A stretch of 47,630 nt of DNA. Origin: Polyangiaceae bacterium. Lineage in GTDB: Bacteria > Myxococcota_A > Polyangia > Polyangiales > Polyangiaceae. How positions within the stretch are numbered: position 1 is the stretch's first letter; every line of letters starts with the position of its first letter. Made by a program: the position numbers and the translations under genes. The stretch is from NCBI GenBank assembly GCA_020849655.1, contig JADLFU010000055.1, forward strand, positions 1 through 47,630, given 5' to 3'. The notes under the pieces were generated by a model. The model saw only the letters and a list, made by a program, of their open reading frames with translations, was not told the origin of the DNA and made no database searches. Below, piece after piece: positions 29,744-37,004 of the stretch.

Positions 29744-30648
29744 GCACCCTGACGACCACGAGGACACAGGTCGTGCTCGTCGCCGCGGCGCTCGTCGTCG
29801 CGTGCGGCGGGCAGATCGAGCACGACGTCGACACCACCGGGCCCGGCTCGGCCGGGAGCGGGCAGGGTGCGAGCGGGCGCGGCGGCGCCGGCGGGCGGGG
29901 CGCCAGCGCACCTGGGGGCGCCGCAGGATCCGTCGCGGGGGCACCGGCCTCGGGCGCGGCTGGATCGGGCGGATCCGGGCCCGTGTGCGAGGCGTTCACC
30001 GTCTCGATTTGCAACGGACCCTGCCCCTACAAATGCCCTGGCACGTGCCTCGACAGCAACATCTGGCCAGAGTACAAGCCGGGCCTCGGCTTCTGCGCGT
30101 ACGGCCCAGCGTGGACGCAGAAGGGCTACTATTGCCCTCTCTGCGAGGACGGCATGGTGTGCGTCGGTGGATGGAGATGTGGCCCGCGCGAGCAGTGCGA
30201 GCTGTTCGAGCTGAACGGCCAGTTCAACTCGTGCACCTACTCGGACTTCACCCCGTACGACGGGGCTGCGGTGCCTGACCCGGAAGTGTGTCCTTCCATC
30301 CCAGACGCCGCCGTCAAGCTCTGCGGAGGGGCCTGCGGCGTGTGCGGACCGGACGATGGGTGTGTTCAGCGCTCGCCGACCCATCCCGTGGGCCTGTGTC
30401 TGCCTCTGGACTCCTACCCGGGCAAGCCCAAGCGACCGGATAGCTGCGGCACGAAGAACACCTGCGATCAGGGCAACGGTTGCTACATCCCGACGGCGCC
30501 GCTCGCCTACATGAAGGTCCAGACGCTCGCGGGCGGGCTCTGCTTCCCGTTCGACACTTGCATCGCGCTCGCCAATGACCTACCGGGGGGAGGTGTGTGT
30601 CTGGGAGGGACGGGAGCCGTGCTCGGAGGCAAGTGGCCCACGGAGTGA
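29740..30648 (+). CDS. Cys-rich lipoprotein of unknown function (intact copy)
   Basis: The ATG at 29740 gives a signal peptide with lipobox VVAC followed by GGQIEHDVDTTGPG and a Gly/Ala/Ser linker (about 35-80). The folded part (about 82-302) contains more than 20 Cys, including CNGPCPYKCPGTCLD, CPLCEDGMVC and CGGACGVCGPDDGC. This implies a disulfide-stabilised extracellular domain. It is coupled to the preceding secreted protein. Its 3' end (30471-30664) is repeated at 31161-31353 and its 5' part is repeated at 31346-31470, so it is the only intact member of a three-copy tandem array. Function is unknown. Confidence 0.8.
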   Translation: MSTLTTTRTQVVLVAAALVVACGGQIEHDVDTTGPGSAGSGQGASGRGGAGGRGASAPGGAAGSVAGAPASGAAGSGGSGPVCEAFTVSICNGPCPYKCPGTCLDSNIWPEYKPGLGFCAYGPAWTQKGYYCPLCEDGMVCVGGWRCGPREQCELFELNGQFNSCTYSDFTPYDGAAVPDPEVCPSIPDAAVKLCGGACGVCGPDDGCVQRSPTHPVGLCLPLDSYPGKPKRPDSCGTKNTCDQGNGCYIPTAPLAYMKVQTLAGGLCFPFDTCIALANDLPGGGVCLGGTGAVLGGKWPTE

Positions 30649-30664
30649 CGACACCGAAGGCACG
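30471..30664 (+). repeat. Direct repeat, first copy: 3' end of the Cys-rich lipoprotein gene
   Basis: This segment recurs at 31161-31353 with one single-base indel and scattered substitutions. Both copies encode LCFPFDTCIALANDLPGGGV and the same ending GGKWPTE. Both continue past the stop into a GTG-started next frame (VTTPKAR versus VTTSKTR). Confidence 0.85.
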
Positions 30665-31337
30665 GGCCGCGACGGCTGCCGCGAGTGTCGAGATCCTCGA
30701 GCTGCCGAGCGCCATCTCCTGGGACGCGTGGCTCGAGGACCACCACGCCCGCTCGGAGGGAGTCTGGCTCAAGATCCCGAAGAAGGGCGCCCTGGGCGCT
30801 GACGGTGGGCTCACGTACGCCTCTGCGCTGCTCTCGGCGCTCGCGCGGGGCTGGATCGACAGCCAGAAGCGAGCGCTCGACGACAGCGCGTGGCTGCAGC
30901 GCTTCACGCCACGGCGGGCGAGGAGCCGGTGGTCGAAGGTCAACCGCGAGAAGGCGGAGGCTCTCATTGCCCGTGGCGGCATGCACGCGCCGGGGCTGGC
31001 AGAGGTCGACCGGGCGAAGCGCGACGGACGCTGGGCCCACGCCTACGACTCCGCGAGGGCGGCGACCGTACCCGCCGATCTCGCGGCTGCGCTCGCACCC
31101 TGCGAAGAACCGGTGACGCGCGGCGCCTCGGCGTTCCCCAGCGCCGCCGCGTGGCACCCCGGGCAGCGGCTGCCACATCCCCACGCGCCGCTCGCGTACA
31201 TGACAGCTCTGACCCTCACGAGCAGGCTCTGCTTCCCGTTCGACACCTGCATCGCACTCGCCAATGATCTGCCGGGGGGAGGTGTGTGTCTCGGAGGGAC
31301 GGGCGCCGTACTCGGAGGCAAGTGGCCCACGGAGTGA
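30645..31337 (+). CDS. Chimeric ORF: YdeI/OmpD-associated domain joined to lipoprotein C-terminus
   Basis: The GTG at 30645 overlaps the previous stop (GTGA) and encodes 230 residues. Residues about 15-155 match the YdeI/OmdA family (bacteriocin-protection, OmpD-associated): SWDAWLEDHHARSEGVWLKI, YASALLSALARGWIDSQKR and FTPRRARSRWSKVNREKAE. The family normally continues about 40 residues to an AKRxxTRxxRI tail. Here that tail is missing and the frame runs instead into the last 50 residues of the duplicated Cys-rich lipoprotein (LCFPFDTCIALANDLPGGGV). The join lies between about 31130 and 31175, and the lipoprotein part is preceded by a one-base indel relative to the intact copy. The product may be a dead fusion or a new protein; no signal peptide is present. 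Confidence 0.75.
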   Translation: MTTPKARAATAAASVEILELPSAISWDAWLEDHHARSEGVWLKIPKKGALGADGGLTYASALLSALARGWIDSQKRALDDSAWLQRFTPRRARSRWSKVNREKAEALIARGGMHAPGLAEVDRAKRDGRWAHAYDSARAATVPADLAAALAPCEEPVTRGASAFPSAAAWHPGQRLPHPHAPLAYMTALTLTSRLCFPFDTCIALANDLPGGGVCLGGTGAVLGGKWPTE

Positions 31338-31353
31338 CGACATCGAAGACACG
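31161..31353 (+). repeat. Direct repeat, second copy: remnant of a gutted lipoprotein paralogue
   Basis: This is the pair of 30471-30664. It is the remaining 3' end of a second lipoprotein copy whose body is replaced by the YdeI-family sequence. The stop at 31335-31337 and the following GTG are conserved between the copies. Confidence 0.85.
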
Positions 31354-31501
31354 CGTGGCCCTCGTCGCCGCGGCGCTCGTCGTAGCGTGCGGAGGGCAGA
31401 TCGAGCACGATGTCGACACCACCGGGCCCGGCTCGGCCGGGAGCGGCCAGGGCGCGGCTGGCAAGGGGGCGAGCGTGCGCGGCGGCGCCGCGGTCCCGTA
31501 G
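31334..31501 (+). pseudogene. Third lipoprotein copy, truncated after the signal peptide and linker
   Basis: The GTG at 31334 opens VTTSKTRVALVAAALVVAC, then GGQIEHDVDTTGPGSAGSGQ, nearly identical to the N-terminus of the intact lipoprotein at 29740. After about 55 residues it meets a stop at 31499-31501, and no Cys-rich domain follows. It could still give a tiny lipidated peptide, but it is best seen as a broken tandem copy. The DNA match to the intact gene covers about 31346-31470. Confidence 0.8.
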
Positions 31502-31698
31502 GCGCCCGCTCTCTCATCGCCGCACAGCGGAGGGTCGCACCGCGCGAGAGCCGCCGGGCCCGTACGCGCGGAGCGAGGCGCCTCACAAACCGCACGAGCG
31601 GGACGGCGGCTCTCCGAGGGCCACGCTCTCGCTCCCGCGCCGTGCACAGGCACCAGCCGAGTCACCAGACCGAGCAGCCACCTCCGACCTCCGGGCGA

Positions 31699-31723
31699 AA
31701 ATCGCGGCCTCTGGCCGCGATTT
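31699..31723. terminator. Bidirectional-looking terminator hairpin
   Basis: The arms aaatcgcggcc at 31699-31709 and ggccgcgattt at 31713-31723 pair perfectly over 11 bases with loop tct. The stem has A residues on the left and T residues on the right. It lies 3' of the plus-strand lipoprotein array and 3' of the minus-strand TonB-type gene, where a shared terminator is expected. Confidence 0.6.
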
Positions 31724-31829
31724 CGGGGGGAGTTGGGGAGGGGGGGTGGCCGGGGTGTCCAGAGTGTCCAGAGGGGCTGGCCGGGGGGAGGGGCTTTGTG
31801 GGGGGCGCGAGCCCTCCTGCCCCTCCGCC

Positions 31830-32083
31830 CGAGAAGCCCCTCTGGCCCTGGGGCTTGGGGGCCGGGGAGGCCCCCAACCGAGCGCGCCTCCACGCGCCCC
31901 TGTGGCCCCCCCGGCACGGCGACGTGACAAGGGCCCAGCGCCAGCGCCTCCCCCGAGAAGCCCCTCTGGCCCTGGGGCTTGGGGGCCGGGGAGGCCGGGG
32001 AGGCCCCCAACCGAGCGCGCCTCCACGCGCCCCTGTGGCCTCCCCGGCACGGCGACGTGACAGAGGCCCAGCGCCAGCGCCTC
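31830..32083. repeat. GC-rich tandem duplication (121 and 130 bases)
   Basis: The 580-base gap 31502-32081 has no credible gene. After G-rich low-complexity DNA (about 31720-31800), unit 1 (31830-31950) is repeated almost exactly as unit 2 (31954-32083). Unit 2 has nine extra bases (ggccgggga duplicated) and a few substitutions. Unit 1 contains a perfect hairpin ttgggggcc/ggcccccaa. The second unit runs up to, and by two bases into, the 3' end of the TonB-type gene. Frames through it encode only Pro/Arg/Gly-rich shadow sequence. Confidence 0.85.
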
Positions 32084-33575
32084 ATGCGCCCGGCGTGAAC
32101 GTGATCGGATAAACCACCGTGACGATCCCGTTCTCCGGCTCGGGGAACGACAGCCCCGAGAACGAGCTGACGACGCAGCTGACGACCTTCGAGTCCGGCA
32201 GATCCGAGCCGGAGTTGCCGACGCTCGCGACGTGCCCCGCGCGGTCGATGGCGAAGCGCACCGAGACGCGCCCCGACAGCGACGGGTTGTTGCGCAGGCC
32301 CTGCTCGTAGCACATGCGGAACCTCCCGAAGTTCTGCCGCACGATGCGCTGGATGACGTCGGACGGCAGGCGCCCGCTGACGCTCGTGACGCCGACGCGC
32401 ACCGACGGCGGCGATTTGACGACGTGATCGCCCATCGTCTTGCCGCGCGACAGGCCGAACCCGTCGAGATCTCCGCCCGCGGCGCGCCCCCGGCCGAAGC
32501 CGATCTGGCCGAGCCCGATCGACTCGTGCTTCCCGTCGGCGCCCTCGCCGACGCCGTACAGCCCGAGCCCGCTGCCGAAGCTGTCGTCCAGCGTCGCGCC
32601 CCAGAAGTTGCCGCGCGCGGAGAGCGCGTCGCGGCCGTCCGAGATCGGGCCGCCCCACGGCGCGGTCGGCGCGTTCGGATCGCCGCCGGCGCCGGCGTTC
32701 AGGAGGCCGATGATGCCGAAGCTCGCGGCCTCGGTGCGCGCGCGTTCCCGGGCGAGCTGCGGGTTGGGGTTGTCTTTCTCCCCCTTGATCGCCATGCGGC
32801 CGTTCGTCTTCGGGGCCGTGTCCTTGCCGGCCGCGCCGGTCGGGCTCTTCGCGGCGGCGCCCTCGGAGCCGCCCTCCGCGGAGTCCGCGGCGTCGTCGCG
32901 CTTCTCCTTCGCCTCGTCCTCCCGCTCGGCCGACGCGCGCAGGAGCTGCTGCATCATCACCACCTGCTCGCGCCGCGACTCATCGTCGTCGGCCGCCGAG
33001 ATGCGCGGCTTGAAGAACGCGAACCCGGAGAGCAGCCCCGCGTGCGCCGCGAACGAGAGCGCGACCACCGCGAGGACCGACTTGTCGGCGAGCAGCGCCC
33101 GCGGCGTGCGGCGGCCCGCGACGCCCGCGCGCACCTTGAACACGAGGTCGCCGAGCTCGGTCGTCAGCGCTGCGCCGGCGGTCATCGGCACGAGGTGCGC
33201 GCCGCGCAGGCCCGCATACGGGCGCGCGACGCCGCGCGCGACGAGCTCCGCGACGCTGGTCTCGACGCCGTCCCGCGTGACGAGGGTGCCGACCGCGCCG
33301 GGGAGCGCGACCGCGTAGGTGACGCCGCCCTCGCTGACGACCAGCGGCGCGCGGGTCGCGCCGAGCCGCTCGGCCGGGATCAAGAAGTCGGTGCGCAGGT
33401 TGCGGTGCTGCTCCTCGCCGACGAACAGCTCGCCGCCCGCCGCGATCTCCGCGACGTGGAGCACCGAGCCGCCCCACGCGATCGACACGGAGGTCGACTC
33501 CCTGGTGGCGTCCTCGGTGAGGGAGGAGAGCTCGTGATCGATCGAAGCGGCGGGCGTGGTGACGTGCGTGGACAT
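32082..33575 (-). CDS. AgmX/PglI-type TonB-domain protein
   Basis: The 497-residue protein has an N-terminal cytoplasmic domain (about 1-160, beta-rich, possibly FHA-like) and one membrane helix (about 166-187). A charged Asp/Glu/Lys/Ala linker and a Gly-rich region follow (about 300-390, GLGQIGFGRGRAAGGDLDGF). The C-terminal TonB-like domain (about 400-497) has LPSDVIQRIVRQNFGRFRMC and VSVRFAIDRAGHV, the hallmark of AgmX/PglI proteins. In Myxococcus such proteins serve gliding motility or outer-membrane energy transfer. It stands alone, so its partner is unknown. Two Cys in the terminal domain (YEQGL region and SCVVSSF) are typical of the family. Confidence 0.85.
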   Translation of the reverse strand: MSTHVTTPAASIDHELSSLTEDATRESTSVSIAWGGSVLHVAEIAAGGELFVGEEQHRNLRTDFLIPAERLGATRAPLVVSEGGVTYAVALPGAVGTLVTRDGVETSVAELVARGVARPYAGLRGAHLVPMTAGAALTTELGDLVFKVRAGVAGRRTPRALLADKSVLAVVALSFAAHAGLLSGFAFFKPRISAADDDESRREQVVMMQQLLRASAEREDEAKEKRDDAADSAEGGSEGAAAKSPTGAAGKDTAPKTNGRMAIKGEKDNPNPQLARERARTEAASFGIIGLLNAGAGGDPNAPTAPWGGPISDGRDALSARGNFWGATLDDSFGSGLGLYGVGEGADGKHESIGLGQIGFGRGRAAGGDLDGFGLSRGKTMGDHVVKSPPSVRVGVTSVSGRLPSDVIQRIVRQNFGRFRMCYEQGLRNNPSLSGRVSVRFAIDRAGHVASVGNSGSDLPDSKVVSCVVSSFSGLSFPEPENGIVTVVYPITFTPGA

Positions 33576-33796
33576 GGCTGGACCTCTCGTGGTGCGCGGC
33601 GAGACGCTCGTCGCGCGGTGATCCCCGTCGACCGCGTCGACGCGCGACAGTGCGCGCCGGCTCGGCTGCGGGCCCTCGGGGAAGTGGCGCCGCTCGTACC
33701 GACCGACAGCGAGCCCGGGCGCCCGTTCCGAAAATCGGACGGTGCGTCGATCTTCGAGTCAGCGAGGAAAAATCCAGCTGGGCAAGACGAGCGATT

Positions 33797-35128
33797 TCAG
33801 GTCCGCGGGCCGAAGACGCGCGCGAGGAGCTCGTTGTCGAACGTGCCCGTCGGATCGACCTCGCGCCGGAGCGCCGCCGCGTCGCCGAGGCGCGGGTAGC
33901 GCGCCGCGAGCGCGGAGGACGACGCCGAGAATCGCTTGCCCCAGTGCGGGCGGCCACCCCACGCGAGACAGCGCTCCTCGACCGCGTCGAAGTAGCGCGC
34001 GCGGTCGCGCGGCTGCGCGATGTACGCGCCGATCCACGCGGTGTCGCGCTCGAACGAGGGGCTGAGCCACGCGTCGTCGGCCGCCGAGAAGCGCAGCTCG
34101 ACGATGAAGTCGACGCGGAGCCGCTCGCGCTCGATGACGTCTCGAACGTACGCGAGCGCGTCCGCCGCGCGCTCGACGGGCAGCGCGTACTCGAGCTCGT
34201 CGTGGCGCGGCGGCATCGCGAGGTTCAGCACGCGGTGGCTCGGGCCGACCGTCTCGCCAGCGCGAAAATACGCGCTCGCGACGGCGCGGTTGATCGACGG
34301 GATGGCCTCGGGCCAGCGCGCGCCCGCCGACAGCAGGCCCGCGAGCACCCGCGCGTTCAGCACGCGCTCGTCGAGGGCGCGCGCGGCCTCGCTGAACGTC
34401 CTCGAGCCCGTCGACGGTCGGTAGCGCACGACCATCGCGGTAGGCGTGTGCGGCAGCCACCACACCTTCACGAAGGGCTCGCTCCGGCGCAGCTCATCGA
34501 CGCGCGCGAGCGCGGCGTCGAAGGGGAGCGGCTCGCGGATCTCGACGAGATCGAACGCAGGCACCGTGCGCAGCGTCAGCCGCGTCGCCACCCCGAACGC
34601 GCCGAGCCCGACCCGCGCCGCGAGGAGCAGGGGCTCGTCGCGCGCGCCCCCGAGATCGCGCACGCCTCCCGAGGCGAGCACGAGGCGCATCGCGCGGACG
34701 CCCGCCGCGAGGTTGCCGAGGCCCGGCGCGCTGCCGTGCGTGCCCGTCGCCGTCGCGCCCGCGACGCTCTGCTCCGAGATCGATCCGAGCACCGGCAGCG
34801 CGCGCCCGCGGCAGGCGAGCGCCGCGTTCAGCTCCGAGAGGCGCATCCCCGCCTCGACCGTCACGTCCCCCGTCTCGGCGTCGAGCCCGCACAGGCGTCG
34901 CATCCGGTCGAGGCTGACGAGGACGCCGCTCGTGCACGCGGCATCGCTCCATGAGTGTCCGGCGCCGACGGCCTTCACCCGCTCGCGCTCGCGCGTCGCC
35001 GCCGCGACGAGCGCCGCCACCTCCTCCTCGTCGCGCGGCAGCGCCACCCGCTTCGGCCGCGCGCGCGCCGTCCGCGCCCAGCTCGACCACTCCCCGTCGC
35101 GGAGCCGCGGCCCCGCCGCGTCGATCAC
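33797..35128 (-). CDS. FAD-linked aldonolactone oxidase (D-arabinono/L-gulono-1,4-lactone oxidase family)
   Basis: The 443-residue protein has an N-terminal VAO-type FAD domain (about 10-175) with the motif VGAGHSWSDAACT (His is the usual covalent flavin site) and GSISEQSVAGATATGTHGS. A C-terminal ALO domain ends in the conserved GRPHWGKRF and DPTGTFDNELL. It oxidises sugar-acid lactones such as arabinonolactone or gulonolactone. The GTG at 35128 overlaps the stop of the upstream lipoprotein (GTGA), so I chose it; the frame is open further upstream but there it is out of frame with the lipoprotein. No secretion signal is seen. The exact lactone is not determinable. Confidence 0.88.
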   Translation of the reverse strand: MIDAAGPRLRDGEWSSWARTARARPKRVALPRDEEEVAALVAAATRERERVKAVGAGHSWSDAACTSGVLVSLDRMRRLCGLDAETGDVTVEAGMRLSELNAALACRGRALPVLGSISEQSVAGATATGTHGSAPGLGNLAAGVRAMRLVLASGGVRDLGGARDEPLLLAARVGLGAFGVATRLTLRTVPAFDLVEIREPLPFDAALARVDELRRSEPFVKVWWLPHTPTAMVVRYRPSTGSRTFSEAARALDERVLNARVLAGLLSAGARWPEAIPSINRAVASAYFRAGETVGPSHRVLNLAMPPRHDELEYALPVERAADALAYVRDVIERERLRVDFIVELRFSAADDAWLSPSFERDTAWIGAYIAQPRDRARYFDAVEERCLAWGGRPHWGKRFSASSSALAARYPRLGDAAALRREVDPTGTFDNELLARVFGPRT

Positions 35129-35526
35129 TGCGCGCCGGGCATTCCCCCGGGGCCGCACACCGCGACCGGGGTGCCCGCGCCGATGCACGACGATCCGGCG
35201 ATGCAGTCCGCGTTCGACCCGCACGGGAACGCGCAGCGCCCTGCCGCCATGTTGCAGCGTGCGAACCCGCACGTCCCCTCCGGCTGCTGGCACGGCGGCG
35301 CGAGCGGGCTCGGCTGCGCGGTCGTCTGCGCGGGCGGCTGCTGCACAGGCTGCTGCTGGTAGGGCTGCTGCTGGTAGGGCTGCTGCTGCCCGTAGGGCTG
35401 CTGCTGCCCGTAGGGCTGCTGCTGGTACGGCTGCGGCTGCTGCGCGGGCTGATCGCGCTTGCACGCCACCAAGGAGACGATCGCCGACGCCGCCGCCCAC
35501 GTGAGGATCTTCGCGTAGCTCTTCAT
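35125..35526 (-). CDS. Small Gln-rich lipoprotein with QQPY repeats and Cys-rich end
   Basis: The ATG at 35526 gives a signal peptide (TWAAASAIVSLVAC, lipobox LVAC). The mature part opens with KRDQPAQQPQPY and then tandem QQPY/GQQQPY repeats (about residues 33-60). The C-terminal 60 residues hold eight Cys (CQQPEGTCGFARC, CAFPCGSNADC, SSCIG), like the Cys-knot modules of myxobacterial lipoproteins. Function is unknown. It is coupled to the lactone oxidase gene by a GTGA overlap. The Gln repeats should make the length vary between strains. Confidence 0.85.
   Translation of the reverse strand: MKSYAKILTWAAASAIVSLVACKRDQPAQQPQPYQQQPYGQQQPYGQQQPYQQQPYQQQPVQQPPAQTTAQPSPLAPPCQQPEGTCGFARCNMAAGRCAFPCGSNADCIAGSSCIGAGTPVAVCGPGGMPGAQ
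35341..35447. repeat. Short tandem repeat coding for QQPY units
   Basis: On the plus strand the unit ctgctgctggtaggg or ctgctgctgcccgtaggg recurs about five times within the lipoprotein gene. The unit sizes are 15 and 18 bases, so length changes keep the frame. Confidence 0.8.
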
Positions 35527-35573
35527 TCGAGCGGCAGAATAGACGCCGCGCGCGCGCCGCGCGAGCCCGTTGG

Positions 35574-37004
35574 TCAGGGCGGCTTCGGCGCGGCGGGCAG
35601 GGCGCCGTTCGCGCGGAGGGCGGCGTCGTAGATCTGCGCGCGGGGCGTGCCTCGCGCGAGGAGCGCCTTCGCCTTCGCGAGCTCTTCGTCGATCACCGCG
35701 TCGAAGTCCGCCTTCGGGCGCGCGCCGCCGACCCGCCGCCCGTTGACGAAGAACGTGGGCGTGCCCCGGACGCCCGCCGCGCGCCCGAGCGCGAGATCGG
35801 CCTCGATGGCGGGGGTCGTCACCTTGGTTGGCGTACCTAGTCGATGACGGGCCGCGAGGCTGGAGAGCGTCGCGTCGTCGACGGCGTGGGAGGCCATCAG
35901 CTCGTCGTGCGCCGCGAAGAAGGCGGTCGGACCCCCGCGCGCGAGCGCCCGCCGGACGAGCGCCGCGGCGGAGATCGCGTGGGTGTGGAAGGGCAGCGGG
36001 AAATCCTTCCACACGTGGCGCACGTCCCCGCCGCGCTCGGCGAGCAGCGCCTTCATCGTCGCCGCGGCCTTGCGCGAGAACGGGTCCTGGTAGCCGCCGA
36101 ACTCGACGATCGTCACGAGCGCGTCGGCGGGCCCGCGCGCGGGGGAGGCGCCGACCGGGACGCTGACGAACTCGGGCGTGTCCGCGGCGGGCGACGGCGC
36201 GGTCGGGCGCTGCTCGGCGCGGGTCGGGTGCGCCTGGCGTGTCGCCTCGCAGGCGTCGAGCCCGCCCCGTCGCGACGCCTGGAGCGCGCGCCCGAGGACC
36301 TCGCGGAAGCGATCGATCGGCTGCGCGCCGTTGATCACCTCGCCGTTGACGAGGAACGCGGGGGTGCCGAGCAGGCCGAGGTCGCGCGCGAGGCCGGCGC
36401 TCGCGTCGAGCTCGGCCTCCAGCCTGGGATCGTCGAGCGCCGCGGCGAGATCCGCCCGGCCCACGCCCTCGCGGGCCGCGAGCTCGAAGAGGCGCTCGTC
36501 GGTGTGCGGCGGGCGCGCGTCGAGGACCGCGCGGATGAACCTCCCGAACGCCTCGTCGCCGCGCTGCTCGAACACGTGCTGGGCCGCCTTCGCGGCGCGC
36601 CTCGCCGTCCTGTGGAACGGCAGGGGGTGGTGACGCCAGACCACGCGCACCTGCTCGCGCCCCGCCTCGTCGCGCGCCTCGAACACGGTCGGCGCCGCGC
36701 GCGCCGTGAAAGGATCGTCGAGATCGAAGAACCAAACAATCGTTACAGGCGCGCCGATCGGGCCCGTCTGCGGGGACATCGGCGTCCAGAGCGGCTCGCT
36801 CGTCCAGGGGAGCCGGCACGTCTCGGCGGCGACCGGCCGCGCGTGCGGCGCGGCGACGACGAGCGGCGCCGCGGGCGCGGGCGACGAGGTCGTCGAGGGG
36901 TGGGCGGCGGCCGGGGCGGCGACCGTGGGCGGCTCTGCGGGCCTCGGGGCCGCGCACCCGGCGAGCAGCGCGAGCGCACACAGGGGGAGGTGCTTCATGT
37001 TCAT
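35574..37004 (-). CDS. Lipoprotein with two DsbA-like thioredoxin domains lacking CxxC
   Basis: The ATG at 37004 opens MNMKHLPLCALALLAGC, a lipoprotein signal with lipobox LAGC, then an Ala/Pro linker. Two DsbA-fold domains follow (about 75-250 and 285-460). Each has a cis-Pro loop (GTPAFLVNG and GTPTFFVNG) and the usual WRHHPLPFH or WKDFPLPFH helix. At the active-site position, where CPxC is expected, the sequences are LDDPFTARA and YQDPFSRKA, so both redox Cys pairs are absent. It is therefore unlikely to be an oxidoreductase; a chaperone or binding role is inferred. It is coupled to the DUF1015 gene by an ATGA overlap. Confidence 0.87.
   Translation of the reverse strand: MNMKHLPLCALALLAGCAAPRPAEPPTVAAPAAAHPSTTSSPAPAAPLVVAAPHARPVAAETCRLPWTSEPLWTPMSPQTGPIGAPVTIVWFFDLDDPFTARAAPTVFEARDEAGREQVRVVWRHHPLPFHRTARRAAKAAQHVFEQRGDEAFGRFIRAVLDARPPHTDERLFELAAREGVGRADLAAALDDPRLEAELDASAGLARDLGLLGTPAFLVNGEVINGAQPIDRFREVLGRALQASRRGGLDACEATRQAHPTRAEQRPTAPSPAADTPEFVSVPVGASPARGPADALVTIVEFGGYQDPFSRKAAATMKALLAERGGDVRHVWKDFPLPFHTHAISAAALVRRALARGGPTAFFAAHDELMASHAVDDATLSSLAARHRLGTPTKVTTPAIEADLALGRAAGVRGTPTFFVNGRRVGGARPKADFDAVIDEELAKAKALLARGTPRAQIYDAALRANGALPAAPKPP

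Noticed and set aside
30645-31337. YdeI-type ORF as a functional bacteriocin-protection gene
   Set aside because: The family C-terminal tail is missing and replaced by a piece of a secreted Cys-rich protein that would not fold in the cytoplasm, so normal function is doubtful.
35341-35447. Repeats as a CRISPR-like array
   Set aside because: They are short coding repeats without spacers inside a lipoprotein gene.
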